Origin: Actinomadura meyerae
GTDB taxonomy: Bacteria; Actinomycetota; Actinomycetes; Streptosporangiales; Streptosporangiaceae
DNA: 64,000 nucleotides
Assembly: GCF_900188445.1 (NCBI RefSeq)
Contig: NZ_FZOR01000022.1
Span: 1-64,000, forward strand
Reading direction: 5' to 3'
Part shown: positions 50,333 through 58,473 of the stretch, piece after piece
Numbering within the stretch: the first letter of the stretch is position 1
Layout: every line of letters starts with the position of its first letter
The notes under the pieces: model-generated
Told to the model about the DNA's origin: nothing
Database searches by the model: none
Seen by the model: the letters and a program-made list of their open reading frames with translations, nothing else
Position numbers and translations under genes: made by a program

Positions 50333-51250
50333 TCAGCGGTAGCCGGTGACGTCCGCGGGGCGTCCCGCGTCCACGACCTCGGTGATGTACCGCCACGCGT
50401 CGGGCCGGCTGCCGTCGGCGTCGGTGAAGCCGTAGACCCGGGCGAGCCCGCCGCTGGTCAGCGACCGCCCGTTCCAGCGCGCCCGGTCGGGGTCGGCGGC
50501 CAGTGCCGCGACGGCGCGGCCGACGAGGGCGGGCGACTCGGAGATGGCGAAGTGCGGGTCCTTGGCGGCGCCGTCCCGCCAGGTGGCCTCGGTGACGCCG
50601 AAGTGCTCGAGCATCGCCTCCGAGCGCAGCCACCCCGGTGTGAGCGCGACGGCGGCCGCGCCGTACGGCGCGATCTCCTCGGACTGGGCGAGCGCCATCC
50701 GCAGCACGGCGGTCTTGGCGATGTCGTAGAAGTAGCCGCACTCCTTGCGGTACTTCGCGTTGTACTCGGCGGTGCCGTCGGTCACCTCGACGACCAGCCC
50801 GCCCGGCTCGCGGATCAGCAGCGGGAGGGCATGGTGGCTGGTGACGGCGTGGGTGTCGAGGGCCAGCCGGAACATCCGGAGGCCGTCCTCCAGGGACTGC
50901 TCCCACAGCGGCCTGCCGAACTGGAAAAGGTGGTCCGAGCCCCAGATGTCGTTGACCAGGACGTCCAGCCGGCCGCGCTCGGCGTCGATGCGGCGCACGA
51001 GCGCGGCGACCTGGGCCGGGTCGAGATGGTCGACGCGGACGGCGATGCCCTCGCCGCCCGCGTCCGTCACCCGTTCCGCGGTCTCCTCGATGGTCTCGGG
51101 ACGGTCCATCTCCGATCGCCCGGAGCGGGTCGTCCGTCCCGTCACGTACACGGTCGCGCCCGCGGCGCCGAGCTCGGTGGCGATGCCCCGGCCCGCGCCG
51201 CGCGTCCCGCCCGCGACCAGTGCGGTCTTCCCCTTCAGTGCACGGCTCAT
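50333..51250 (-). CDS. SDR-family oxidoreductase
   Basis: A 305-residue SDR with GGTRGAGRGIA at residues 14-24 (GxxxGxG variant), TGRTTRSGRS for the cofactor, and a Tyr/Lys pair in YFYDIAKTA. The NNAG is replaced by VNDIWG, as in the SDR subgroup annotated with ydfG-like or unknown function, and the protein is longer than classical 250 by an insertion near 40-60. ATG at 51250. Monocistronic. Substrate unknown. Confidence 0.82.
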   Translation of the reverse strand: MSRALKGKTALVAGGTRGAGRGIATELGAAGATVYVTGRTTRSGRSEMDRPETIEETAERVTDAGGEGIAVRVDHLDPAQVAALVRRIDAERGRLDVLVNDIWGSDHLFQFGRPLWEQSLEDGLRMFRLALDTHAVTSHHALPLLIREPGGLVVEVTDGTAEYNAKYRKECGYFYDIAKTAVLRMALAQSEEIAPYGAAAVALTPGWLRSEAMLEHFGVTEATWRDGAAKDPHFAISESPALVGRAVAALAADPDRARWNGRSLTSGGLARVYGFTDADGSRPDAWRYITEVVDAGRPADVTGYR

Positions 51251-51332
51251 GGAGCCGACTCTGGCAGGGAAACCTGACAGTCCGCGTCAGGGTTCGGGCG
51301 GGGCGCGCGGATTTCCGGGGGGACGGTTTCGG

Positions 51333-51479
51333 TCAGGTGAATATGCTGACGCCGCCGGGGCCGACGAGCAGTCCGACGACGATGAGCACGATGCCCCACA
51401 GGAGGTCCCGGCGGGCGAGGATCACATAGATGCCGGCGATCACCAGGATGACCGCGATGAGCCACAGGATTGTCATCAT
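51333..51479 (-). CDS. small two-segment membrane protein (GPGG tail)
   Basis: A 48-residue protein, MMTILWLIAVILVIAGIYVI then a RRDLLW turn, a second hydrophobic stretch (GIVLIVVGLLVGPGG) and VSIFT. Two membrane segments with the GPGG tail match a small actinobacterial family of unknown function. Start: ATG 51479 or 51476, with GGGAG just upstream. Monocistronic between the SDR promoter and the trp region. Confidence 0.72.
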   Translation of the reverse strand: MMTILWLIAVILVIAGIYVILARRDLLWGIVLIVVGLLVGPGGVSIFT

Positions 51480-51695
51480 GACTCCCGGCGTCCCCCGAGA
51501 GAACGCCAAGAAACGACAATCCCGTTTCGGATGACCGAAATTTCCGATTATGGACGGGGAAGGGGGCGATGCCCCTCCCCCGCCTGGGATAACGGCGGTC
51601 ACCGCGCTCGCCGCGCGGCGTGGCCATGGCCCAGTCTCCCTCTCGGCACCGGGCCCGTGCATCGGTCTCAGGTCCGGTTCCGCACGCCGTGCCCT

Positions 51696-51746
51696 CGTGC
51701 TCGCGGACTAGGCGTGCTCGGGGACCAGGCGTGCTCGCGGACTGGG
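51696..51746. repeat. 17-bp tandem repeat, three units
   Basis: Units 51696-51712, 51713-51729 and 51730-51746 of the form CGTGCTCGCGGACTAGG (one to three differences between units) lie just downstream of the fused trpE stop. The surrounding 51480-51769 region holds no gene that I can support. Confidence 0.8.
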
Positions 51747-51769
51747 ACCGCTCCGGTCCCGCGGGCGGT

Positions 51770-53959
51770 TCAGCCGCCCGGACCGCTCAGGCGCAGCACG
51801 TTGGCGACGATCCGGTGCCCGGCGCCGCCCGCCGCGGTGAGGATCGACTCGGGGTGGAACTGGACGGCCCAGCGCCGCCGGGCCGGGTCCTCGATCGCCA
51901 TCACCACGTCCCCGGTCAGCGCCGTGACCTGGAACCCCTTCACGCGGTCCGGCGTCGCGTGCAGCGAGTGGTAGCGGGCCGCGGTGAACTCGTCCGGCAG
52001 CCCCTCGAACAGCCCGCCGCCGGTGACCTTCACCTGGCCCGGCTTGCCGTGGGACGGCTCGGGCAGCAGCGCCAGCTCCCCGCCCGCGTGCTCCACCATC
52101 GCCTGCAGGCCGAGGCAGACGCCGAAGACCGGCAGGTCGCGCTCGGCCAGGGCGTCCAGCAGCGCGCGGGTGCCGAAGTCGTCCGGGCGTCCCGGGCCGG
52201 GTGACAGGACCACCAGGTCGGGGGCGTGCTCGTCCAGCATGCGCAGCGGGAACCCGTGCCGCAGCGTGACCACGGACGCGCCCTGCTGGCGGAAGTAGTC
52301 GGCGAGCGTGTTGACGAACGAGTCCTCGTGGTCGACGAGCAGCACCGTGAGCCCGTCGCCCGGCAGGGCCGCGGGCGGCGCCTCCTCCGCGGCCTCCTCC
52401 GCGCCCATCTCGGCGTCCTTCTCGGCGTCCTTCTCGACCGCGGCGAGCGCGCCCAGCAGCGCGCCGGCCTTGAGGTGGGTCTCGCGCTCCTCCTCGTCGG
52501 GGTCGGAGTCGTAGAGCAGCGTCGCCCCCGCCCGCACCGTCGCGACGCCGTCGCGGATCTGGGCCGTCCGCAGCGTCAGCCCGGTGTTCATCGACCCGTC
52601 GAAGCCGACGCAGCCGACCGCGCCGCCGTACCAGCGGCGCGGCGAGTCCTCGTGGTCCTCAATGAACTGCATCGCCCACGCCTTCGGCGCGCCGGTGACG
52701 GTGACCGCCCACATGTGGGTCAGGAACGCGTCCAGCGCGTCGAAGCCGGGCCGCAGCCGGCCCTCGATGTGGTCGACGGTGTGGATCAGCCGGGAGTACA
52801 GCTCGATCTGCCGGCGGCCGAGGACGCGGACGCTGCCGGGCACGCAGATGCGGGACTTGTCGTTGCGGTCGACGTCGGTGCACATGGTCAGCTCGGACTC
52901 GTCCTTCGCCGACGCCAGGATCGTGCGGATCTGCTCGGCGTCCTCCAGCGCGTCGCCGCCGCGCCTGATCGTCCCGGCGATGGGGCAGGTCTCGACGCGG
53001 TCGCCCGACACCCGCACGAACATCTCCGGCGACGCGCCGACCAGGTACTCGCCGTCGCCCAGGTTGAACATGAACTCGTACGGGGCCGGGTTGGTCTCGC
53101 GCAGCCGCTCGAAGAACGCGGCGGGCGCGTCGCACCGGGCGTGCATCGCGTGGCCGGGCGTCACCTCGAACAGGTCGCCGCGGACGAACTTCTCCTTGGC
53201 CTCCCGCACCATCCGCGCGTACGCGCCGGGGACCGGCTGCGGCGGCAGCTCGGCCGCGCGCGGCGGGACGGGCGTCGGCTCGGTGGCCCGCGGCAGGCCC
53301 GCCGTGCTCTCCCCGCCGACCTCGAACTCGTAGGACATGCGGTGCGAGGTCTCGCGCTTGCGGTCCACGACGACCATCTCGTCGGCCAGGTGCAGGACGA
53401 GGTCGCGCTGGTCGTCCGGCCGCTCCAGCCGGGTGCGCAGCGGCTCGAACTGCAGCGACAGGTCGTAGCCGAACGCGCCGTACAGCCCGAGGTGCGGGTC
53501 GTCGCAGCGGAACAGGCCGACGACGGCGCGCAGCGCGGTGAACACCGTCGGCTGCCGGCTGCGCTCCTCCTCGGGGAAGAACTCCTCGCCCGGCGGGACG
53601 AAGACCTCGAACAGGTCGGCCCCGTCCGCGCGGACCTCGCCGGTGCCGCGCAGTACGGCGGCCACGGCGGGCAGGACGATCCGGCCGCGCTCGTTGAGGG
53701 CGCGCACGGCGACCGCCCGCCCCCGCGCGACGATCTCCAGGCAGGGGTCGGCGTAGGCCATGTGCCAGCGGCTGTAGCGGCCCGGGTACTCCATGCCGGA
53801 GCTGAGCACGCCGCCGCGCCGCTCCCCCACGGCGCGGACGAGGGCGTTCAGCACGTCGGACTTGCGCTCGGAGTCGACGGGGACGGCGGTACGGGTCACC
53901 CGTACGCCCCCGGCCGTGACGAACTCGCTGGTCAGCGGCTGATGTGAGACGGTCTCCAC
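51770..53959 (-). CDS. trpE: fused anthranilate synthase TrpE(G)
   Basis: A 729-residue chorismate-using enzyme making anthranilate, first step of tryptophan synthesis. The TrpE part spans 1-505 (GDLFEVTPGHAMHARCDAPA, VGASPEMFVRV, PIAGTIRRGGDALEDAEQI, TVTGAPKAWAMQFIE). An acidic linker (VEKDAEKDAEMGAEE) leads to the TrpG amidotransferase with Cys 615 (GVCLGLQAM), His 702 and Glu 704 (QFHPES). Length and order match the fused TrpE(G) of rhizobia. GTG start, no SD. The upstream leader shows a classical Trp attenuator, so translation of the leader decides transcription into this gene. Confidence 0.92.
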   Translation of the reverse strand: METVSHQPLTSEFVTAGGVRVTRTAVPVDSERKSDVLNALVRAVGERRGGVLSSGMEYPGRYSRWHMAYADPCLEIVARGRAVAVRALNERGRIVLPAVAAVLRGTGEVRADGADLFEVFVPPGEEFFPEEERSRQPTVFTALRAVVGLFRCDDPHLGLYGAFGYDLSLQFEPLRTRLERPDDQRDLVLHLADEMVVVDRKRETSHRMSYEFEVGGESTAGLPRATEPTPVPPRAAELPPQPVPGAYARMVREAKEKFVRGDLFEVTPGHAMHARCDAPAAFFERLRETNPAPYEFMFNLGDGEYLVGASPEMFVRVSGDRVETCPIAGTIRRGGDALEDAEQIRTILASAKDESELTMCTDVDRNDKSRICVPGSVRVLGRRQIELYSRLIHTVDHIEGRLRPGFDALDAFLTHMWAVTVTGAPKAWAMQFIEDHEDSPRRWYGGAVGCVGFDGSMNTGLTLRTAQIRDGVATVRAGATLLYDSDPDEEERETHLKAGALLGALAAVEKDAEKDAEMGAEEAAEEAPPAALPGDGLTVLLVDHEDSFVNTLADYFRQQGASVVTLRHGFPLRMLDEHAPDLVVLSPGPGRPDDFGTRALLDALAERDLPVFGVCLGLQAMVEHAGGELALLPEPSHGKPGQVKVTGGGLFEGLPDEFTAARYHSLHATPDRVKGFQVTALTGDVVMAIEDPARRRWAVQFHPESILTAAGGAGHRIVANVLRLSGPGG

Positions 53960-54003
53960 CGCGGTGGCCCCTCATGTCGGGCCCTCGTCCGGCGGCACCA
54001 CGC

Positions 54004-54030
54004 AAAAACGACCGCCGGTGAGGGCGGTCG
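54004..54030 (-). terminator. trp attenuator terminator
   Basis: CGACCGCC (54009-54016) and GGCGGTCG (54023-54030) form a perfect 8-bp stem with a 6-base loop; on the minus strand a run of five T follows (54008-54004). A true Rho-independent terminator 45 bases upstream of the trpE(G) start. Confidence 0.85.
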
Positions 54031-54053
54031 CCTGGTCTGAGCATGCAGGAACC

Positions 54054-54073
54054 GGCGCCGCCTCAGCGGCGCC
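54054..54073 (-). promoter_or_regulatory. trp leader pause hairpin
   Basis: Perfect 8-bp stem: GGCGCCGC (54054-54061) with GCGGCGCC (54066-54073), 4-base loop, overlapping the last two codons and the stop of the leader peptide and abutting the Trp codons. It fits the 1:2 pause structure of attenuators. Confidence 0.7.
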
Positions 54074-54101
54074 ACCACCACCGGGCGGCTGCGGTTCGCA
54101 T
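54063..54101 (-). CDS. trpL: trp leader peptide
   Basis: A 12-residue ORF, MRTAAARWWWRR, with three consecutive Trp codons (54072-54080) followed by two Arg codons and TGA. It is followed by a pause hairpin and an intrinsic terminator, then the fused anthranilate synthase gene. When charged tRNA-Trp is scarce, the ribosome would stall at the Trp codons and prevent the terminator from forming. Three tandem Trp codons are typical of functional attenuators. The SD is weak. Confidence 0.88.
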   Translation of the reverse strand: MRTAAARWWWRR

Positions 54102-54308
54102 GCGCCCGAGGCTACCACGGAGCGCGGCCGCGGGAGCTCGCCCGCCACGACGGCGCCGGGACCGGGAAGGCCCGCGCCAGAACCGGGAGGGACGGCGGCG
54201 CCCCCGGCCCGGCAGGGGTGCCTGACCGCCCCCTGACACCGGGTGGGGCGGGCCCTGACCTGCCGTCCCATCTGCTGGAACGATCCATCCAAGTCGTGCC
54301 GTGGCCGA

Positions 54309-54323
54309 GATCACACCGTGATC
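54309..54323. promoter_or_regulatory. 15-bp palindrome upstream of the symporter operon
   Basis: GATCACACCGTGATC, perfect 6-3-6. It lies within a wider inverted repeat (CCATCCAA at 54285-54292, TTGGATGG at 54325-54332). Candidate operator for a GntR- or TetR-type regulator of monocarboxylate uptake, 96 bases before the DUF3311 start. Confidence 0.5.
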
Positions 54324-54356
54324 GTTGGATGGGTAATCTCGCCCGGCTGCTCCACC

Positions 54357-54393
54357 GGGAGCGGCCCGCCCGTGATCCGGACGGGCCGCTCCC
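54357..54393 (+). promoter_or_regulatory. 5'-UTR hairpin of the symporter operon
   Basis: Perfect 12-bp stem GGGAGCGGCCCG (54357-54368) with CGGGCCGCTCCC (54382-54393), 13-base loop. It ends about a dozen bases before the AGGAGG site of the DUF3311 gene. It might be a leader terminator or mRNA stabiliser. Confidence 0.45.
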
Positions 54394-54418
54394 GCGACGC
54401 ACCACGAGGAGGAATCCC

Positions 54419-54664
54419 TTGACTCCCGACACCCCCGAGGAACCGGCCTCGACCGCCCCGCCCCCCGAGGCCCGCTCCGACCGCAGCGCCTGGAACTGGC
54501 TGCTGGTCGTCCCGGTCGTGGTCCCGCTGCTGACGTTCCTGTTCAACAGCGACTCCCCCCGGCTGGCCGGCTTCCCCGCCTTCTACTGGATCCAGCTCGC
54601 CTTCATCCCGCTCGGCGTGGCCTGCACGGTCGTCGTCTACCGGCTGACCAGGAAGCGGGGCTGA
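54419..54664 (+). CDS. DUF3311 small membrane protein
   Basis: An 81-residue protein: about 25 acidic/Pro-rich residues, then two transmembrane segments (WNWLLVVPVVVPLLTFLF and YWIQLAFIPLGVACTVVVY) and a basic tail. DUF3311 proteins regularly precede SSS-family symporters and are thought to be a small partner subunit. The TTG start is set by an AGGAGG site at ideal distance; no ATG or GTG fits. The symporter ATG comes 3 bases after its stop. Confidence 0.85.
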   Translation: MTPDTPEEPASTAPPPEARSDRSAWNWLLVVPVVVPLLTFLFNSDSPRLAGFPAFYWIQLAFIPLGVACTVVVYRLTRKRG

Positions 54665-54667
54665 CCG

Positions 54668-56278
54668 ATGGCGAGCGACCACATCACCGAGATCGTCGTC
54701 TTCAGCCTGCTCTTCCTGCTGGTCAGCGGGATGGGCTTCGTCGCCGCCCGGTGGCGGCGCCCCGACTCCATGCACAGCCTGGACGAGTGGGGCCTCGGCG
54801 GCCGCAGCTTCGGCAGCTGGATCACCTGGTTCCTGATCGGCGGCGACCTCTACACCGCCTACACCTTCGTCGCCGTCCCCGCCCTGGTGTTCGGCGCGGG
54901 CGCCGCGGGCTTCTTCGCGGTCCCGTACACGATCATCGTGTACCCGCTGGTGTTCCTGTTCCTGATTCGGCTCTGGTCGGTGTCGCACGTGCACGGCTTC
55001 GTGACCCCGGCCGACTTCGTCCGGGCGCGGTTCGGCTCGCCGACGCTGGCGCTGCTGGTGGCGATCACCGGGATCGTCGCCACGATGCCCTACATCGCGC
55101 TGCAGCTCGTCGGCATCGAGGCCGTGCTGAAGACCATGGGCGTGAACGGCCACTGGCCGCTCATCATCGCGTTCGTGATCCTCGCGGCCTACACCTACCA
55201 GTCCGGCCTGCGCGCGCCCGCGCTCATCGCGTTCGTGAAGGACGTGCTGATCTACCTGGTCATCATCGTCGCGGTGCTGTACATCCCGGCGAAGCTCGGC
55301 GGCTGGGGCGACATCTTCGACTCGGCCAAGGCGAAGTTCGACGCGACGCCCGCGCCCGGTGACGGCATCACGATCGCCGGCGACGGCCAGCTGAACTACG
55401 CGATGCTCGCGCTCGGGTCGGCGATGGCGCTGTTCCTGTACCCGCACAGCGTGACCGGCGTCCTGGCGAGCCGCAACCGCAACGTGATCAAGCGGAACAT
55501 GGCGGCGCTGCCCGCCTACAGCTTCGTGCTGGGCCTGATCGCGCTGCTCGGCTACATGGCGATCGCGGCCGAGGTGAAGCCGATCAGCACCGACGGCAAG
55601 CCGGACGGCAACACCGCCGTCCCGGTGCTGTTCGACCACATGTTCCCGGACTGGTTCGCCGGGGTGGCGTTCGCCGCCATCGGCATCGGCGCGCTGGTCC
55701 CGGCGGCGATCATGTCGATCGCCGCGGCGAACCTGTTCACCCGCAACATCTACAAGGAGTACATCCGGCGGGACGCCACCGCCAAGCAGGAGGCCACGGT
55801 CAGCAAGCTGGTCTCGCTGATCGTCAAGGCCGGCGCGGTGGCCTGCATCCTCGCGCTCGACCCGCAGTTCTCCATCGACCTGCAGCTCATCGGCGGCGTC
55901 ATCATCCTGCAGACGCTGCCGTCGGTCGGGCTCGGCCTGATGACCCGCTGGTTCCACCGCGGCGCGCTGATCGCGGGCTGGGCCGGCGGCATGCTCGCCG
56001 GGCTGTGGATGCTGTACCAGATCCCGAACCCGGCGAAGGGCAAGGAGCACTTCGGCGGGTCGGCCTACCCGCTCGGCGACCTCGGCTTCGACACCAAGAT
56101 GACGATCTACGTCGGCGTGCTGGCGCTCGTCGTCAACGTCGCGGTGGCGGCGGTCGGCACGCTGGTGTGCCGGGCCGCCAAGCTGGCGGACGGCGACGAC
56201 GCCACCCGCGCGCACGACTACTTCGCCGACGAGGGCGACCCGAAGGTCAAGGAGCTCGACCTCAGCGGGACCACCTGA
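54668..56278 (+). CDS. sodium:solute symporter (MctP/monocarboxylate type)
   Basis: A 536-residue SSS-family permease with about 13 hydrophobic segments. Typical stretches: DEWGLGGRSFGSWITWFLIG, GFVTPADFVRARFGSP and IGALVPAAIMSIAAANLFTR, closest by eye to MctP/MctC-type transporters for acetate, lactate, pyruvate and propionate. Preceded by a DUF3311 partner 3 bases upstream. Uptake of short acids agrees with isocitrate lyase and RamB a few kb away. It ends at a strong terminator. Confidence 0.86.
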   Translation: MASDHITEIVVFSLLFLLVSGMGFVAARWRRPDSMHSLDEWGLGGRSFGSWITWFLIGGDLYTAYTFVAVPALVFGAGAAGFFAVPYTIIVYPLVFLFLIRLWSVSHVHGFVTPADFVRARFGSPTLALLVAITGIVATMPYIALQLVGIEAVLKTMGVNGHWPLIIAFVILAAYTYQSGLRAPALIAFVKDVLIYLVIIVAVLYIPAKLGGWGDIFDSAKAKFDATPAPGDGITIAGDGQLNYAMLALGSAMALFLYPHSVTGVLASRNRNVIKRNMAALPAYSFVLGLIALLGYMAIAAEVKPISTDGKPDGNTAVPVLFDHMFPDWFAGVAFAAIGIGALVPAAIMSIAAANLFTRNIYKEYIRRDATAKQEATVSKLVSLIVKAGAVACILALDPQFSIDLQLIGGVIILQTLPSVGLGLMTRWFHRGALIAGWAGGMLAGLWMLYQIPNPAKGKEHFGGSAYPLGDLGFDTKMTIYVGVLALVVNVAVAAVGTLVCRAAKLADGDDATRAHDYFADEGDPKVKELDLSGTT

Positions 56279-56318
56279 CCGCCCGTCCCCGACCCGCGCG
56301 GCCCCAGCGGCCCGCGCC

Positions 56319-56351
56319 GGCCCGGTCGCCCGCTCAGCGGGCGACCGGGCC
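56319..56351. terminator. strong bidirectional terminator
   Basis: Perfect 15-bp stem: GGCCCGGTCGCCCGC (56319-56333) with GCGGGCGACCGGGCC (56337-56351), 3-base loop that is exactly the stop codon of the convergent TetR gene. It serves the symporter and TetR transcripts. Confidence 0.75.
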
Positions 56352-56987
56352 GCCGGGGCCGGGCCCGGCGGCGTCCCGGGCGCCGGACGCGGCGGCGGGC
56401 AGCCCGCCGAGGACCAGGTCGACGAGCCCGTCCACGACGTCCTCGCGGGACACCTCCGCGGCGTGGTCGAGCCACCAGTCGCCCGCGGTCTGCACCATGC
56501 CGACGATCGCGTGGCCCCACACGTAGGCGCGGGTGCGGTCCGACATCTCGCCCTCGGCGATCATCACCTCGGCCAACTCCCGGCTCACGTCGCGGATCAT
56601 CGTGCTCATCGCGCTGTGCGTGGCGGTGTCCTCGGCGCTCGCCCGGTGCATCAGGAACCGGTACAGGTTGAGGTTCTTGGAGATGGTGGCCAGGTAGGTG
56701 TCGATGGTGGAGCGGGTCCGGTCGCGGATCGGCTCGTCGCGGGAGAACTCGTCCCGGATGCCCTCGATCAGCTTGCGCGTGTGCCGCTCGGCCAGCGCCT
56801 GGTACAGCCCGCTCTTGTCGCCGAAGTGGCGGTAGAGGATCGGCTTGCTGATCCCCGCCTCGGCCGCGATCGCGGCCATCGACGCCTCCGGCCCCTCCCG
56901 CTGGATGACCCGGTCGGCGGCCTCCAGCAGGGCGCGGCGGCGGCCGGGGTCGCGCCGCGCTCCCGGCCTGCCCGCCGCACTCGTCAT
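56334..56987 (-). CDS. TetR-family regulator
   Basis: A 217-residue repressor; HTH MAAIAAEAGISKPILYRHFG at about 36-55. The ligand domain includes DRTRSTIDTYLATISKNLNL and WGHAIVGMVQTAGDWWLDH. In mycobacteria similar TetR proteins control fatty acid genes. It lies downstream of the acyl-CoA dehydrogenase gene in the same direction (121-base gap containing a GTTACC half-site), and perfect GTTACC/GGTAAC repeats are upstream of that dehydrogenase. The ATG at 56987 has a weak SD. Confidence 0.85.
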   Translation of the reverse strand: MTSAAGRPGARRDPGRRRALLEAADRVIQREGPEASMAAIAAEAGISKPILYRHFGDKSGLYQALAERHTRKLIEGIRDEFSRDEPIRDRTRSTIDTYLATISKNLNLYRFLMHRASAEDTATHSAMSTMIRDVSRELAEVMIAEGEMSDRTRAYVWGHAIVGMVQTAGDWWLDHAAEVSREDVVDGLVDLVLGGLPAAASGARDAAGPGPGGPVAR

Positions 56988-57108
56988 GGAAGGCACGCTA
57001 TCGGGGGTGTTACCCGGCGACAACACCGGCGTCGCCCGGCGGCGGCCCGGCCCCGGCCGGCGCGGTCCCGGCCGTGCCGGGGCCGCCGCCGGGCGCGGGG
57101 TGCGGCCA

Positions 57109-58338
57109 TCAGCGGACCGGGAGGCCGGTGACCGTGCGGCCGATGACCAGGCGCTGGATCTCCGAGGTCCCCTCGAAGATGGTGAAGATCTTGGAGTCGC
57201 GGTGCATGCGCTCGACCGGGTACTCGCGGGTGTAGCCGTTGCCGCCGAGGATCTGGATGGCCTCCTCGGTGACGTACACGGCCATCTCGCTGGCCATCAG
57301 CTTGGCCATCGAGCCCTCGGCGTTCTCGAAGTCCTTGCCGGTGCGCGCCATCCAGGCGGCGCGCCAGACCATGAGGCGCGCGGCGTCCAGGCGGGTCTTC
57401 ATGTCGGCGAGCTTGAAGGCGACGGCCTGGAAGTCGCCGATCTTGCGGCCGAACTGCTCGCGCTCGCGCGCGTACTGCAGGGCGTAGTCGTAGGCGGCGC
57501 GGCCGACGCCGAGGGCCATCGCGCCGACGGACGGGCGGGTCGTCTCGAACGTCTTCAGCGCCGCCTGGCCCTTGGAGCTCTTGCCCTCGCGGGTGCGGGC
57601 GATGCGCTCGTCGAACTTGTCCTTGCCCCCGACGATCAGGTGGGAGGGGATGCGCACGTCGTCCAGGATCACCTCGGCGGTGTGGGAGGCGCGGATGCCG
57701 TGCTTCTTGAACTTCTGGCCCTGCTTCAGGCCGGGGGTGTTCGGCGGGACGATGAAGCTGGCCTGGCCGCGGCTGCCGAGCTCGGGGTGGACCGACGCGA
57801 CGACGACGTGGACGTCGGCGATGCCGCCGTTGGTGGCCCAGGTCTTGGTGCCGTTCAGCACCCACTCGTCCTTGGCCTCGTCGAAGACGGCGCGGGTGCG
57901 GATGGAGCCGACGTCGCTGCCGGCGTCCGGCTCGGACGCGCAGAAGGCGCCGAGCTTGACGTCGTCGGCGCTGCCGAACATCTGCGGCACCCACTCGGCG
58001 GTCTGCTCGGGGGTGCCGACGGCGGCGACGGACGCGGCGGCGAGGCCGGTGCCCACGATCGACAGCGCGATGCCCGCGTCGCCCCAGAACAGCTCCTCGA
58101 ACGCCACCGGGATGCCGAGGCCGGTCGGCTCCAGCCACTGGGTGGCGAAGAAGTCGAGGGAGTAGATGCCGACCTTGGACGCCTCCTGGATGAGCGGCCA
58201 GGGGGTCTCCTCGCGCTCGTCCCACTCCTGGGCCGCGGGGCGGATGACGTCCTTGGCGAACTCGTGCACCCAGTCCCTGACCTCGCGAACGTCCTCGCTG
58301 GGCTCCAGCGAGAACGGCGTCTGCTCCGCGCTCGTCAT
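57109..58338 (-). CDS. acyl-CoA dehydrogenase
   Basis: A 409-residue acyl-CoA dehydrogenase: [40 protein letters not shown] and the C-terminal [20 protein letters not shown], then [19 protein letters not shown]. The GGNGYTRE motif is the classical one in short/medium-chain enzymes. ATG behind AAAGGG (10-11 bases away). Two GTTACC-type inverted repeats upstream and a TetR gene downstream suggest local repression relieved by acyl-CoA. Confidence 0.9.
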   Translation of the reverse strand: MTSAEQTPFSLEPSEDVREVRDWVHEFAKDVIRPAAQEWDEREETPWPLIQEASKVGIYSLDFFATQWLEPTGLGIPVAFEELFWGDAGIALSIVGTGLAAASVAAVGTPEQTAEWVPQMFGSADDVKLGAFCASEPDAGSDVGSIRTRAVFDEAKDEWVLNGTKTWATNGGIADVHVVVASVHPELGSRGQASFIVPPNTPGLKQGQKFKKHGIRASHTAEVILDDVRIPSHLIVGGKDKFDERIARTREGKSSKGQAALKTFETTRPSVGAMALGVGRAAYDYALQYAREREQFGRKIGDFQAVAFKLADMKTRLDAARLMVWRAAWMARTGKDFENAEGSMAKLMASEMAVYVTEEAIQILGGNGYTREYPVERMHRDSKIFTIFEGTSEIQRLVIGRTVTGLPVR

Positions 58339-58367
58339 GATTAATAGACCCTTTCTCCAATATGGCT

Positions 58368-58382
58368 GTTACCAACGGTAGC
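58368..58382. promoter_or_regulatory. operator copy A upstream of acyl-CoA dehydrogenase
   Basis: GTTACCAACGGTAGC is an imperfect inverted repeat (one mismatch) of the same GTTACC-N3-GGTAAC type as copy B, 25 bp away and 30-44 bases before the start codon. Confidence 0.55.
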
Positions 58383-58392
58383 ACCATCGGGC

Positions 58393-58407
58393 GTTACCGC
58401 GGGTAAC
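58393..58407. promoter_or_regulatory. operator copy B upstream of acyl-CoA dehydrogenase
   Basis: GTTACCGCGGGTAAC is a perfect 6-3-6 palindrome 55-69 bases upstream of the acyl-CoA dehydrogenase gene. Together with copy A it forms a tandem site for the adjacent TetR protein (inferred). Confidence 0.65.
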
Positions 58408-58473
58408 ACGGTGGCCGGTGTCACAACGCGGCCGGCGCGCGCCCGGAGACGCTCAGCGCGCTCCCGCGAAGGA

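Larger units (their letters stand above)
54102..54418. other. 317-base divergent promoter region (trp / symporter)
   Basis: No gene seen. It should hold the promoter of the trp leader on the minus strand and of the symporter operon on the plus strand. It contains a perfect palindrome GATCACACCGTGATC, flanking CCATCCAA/TTGGATGG repeats and a hairpin near the symporter operon, listed separately. Confidence 0.6.
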
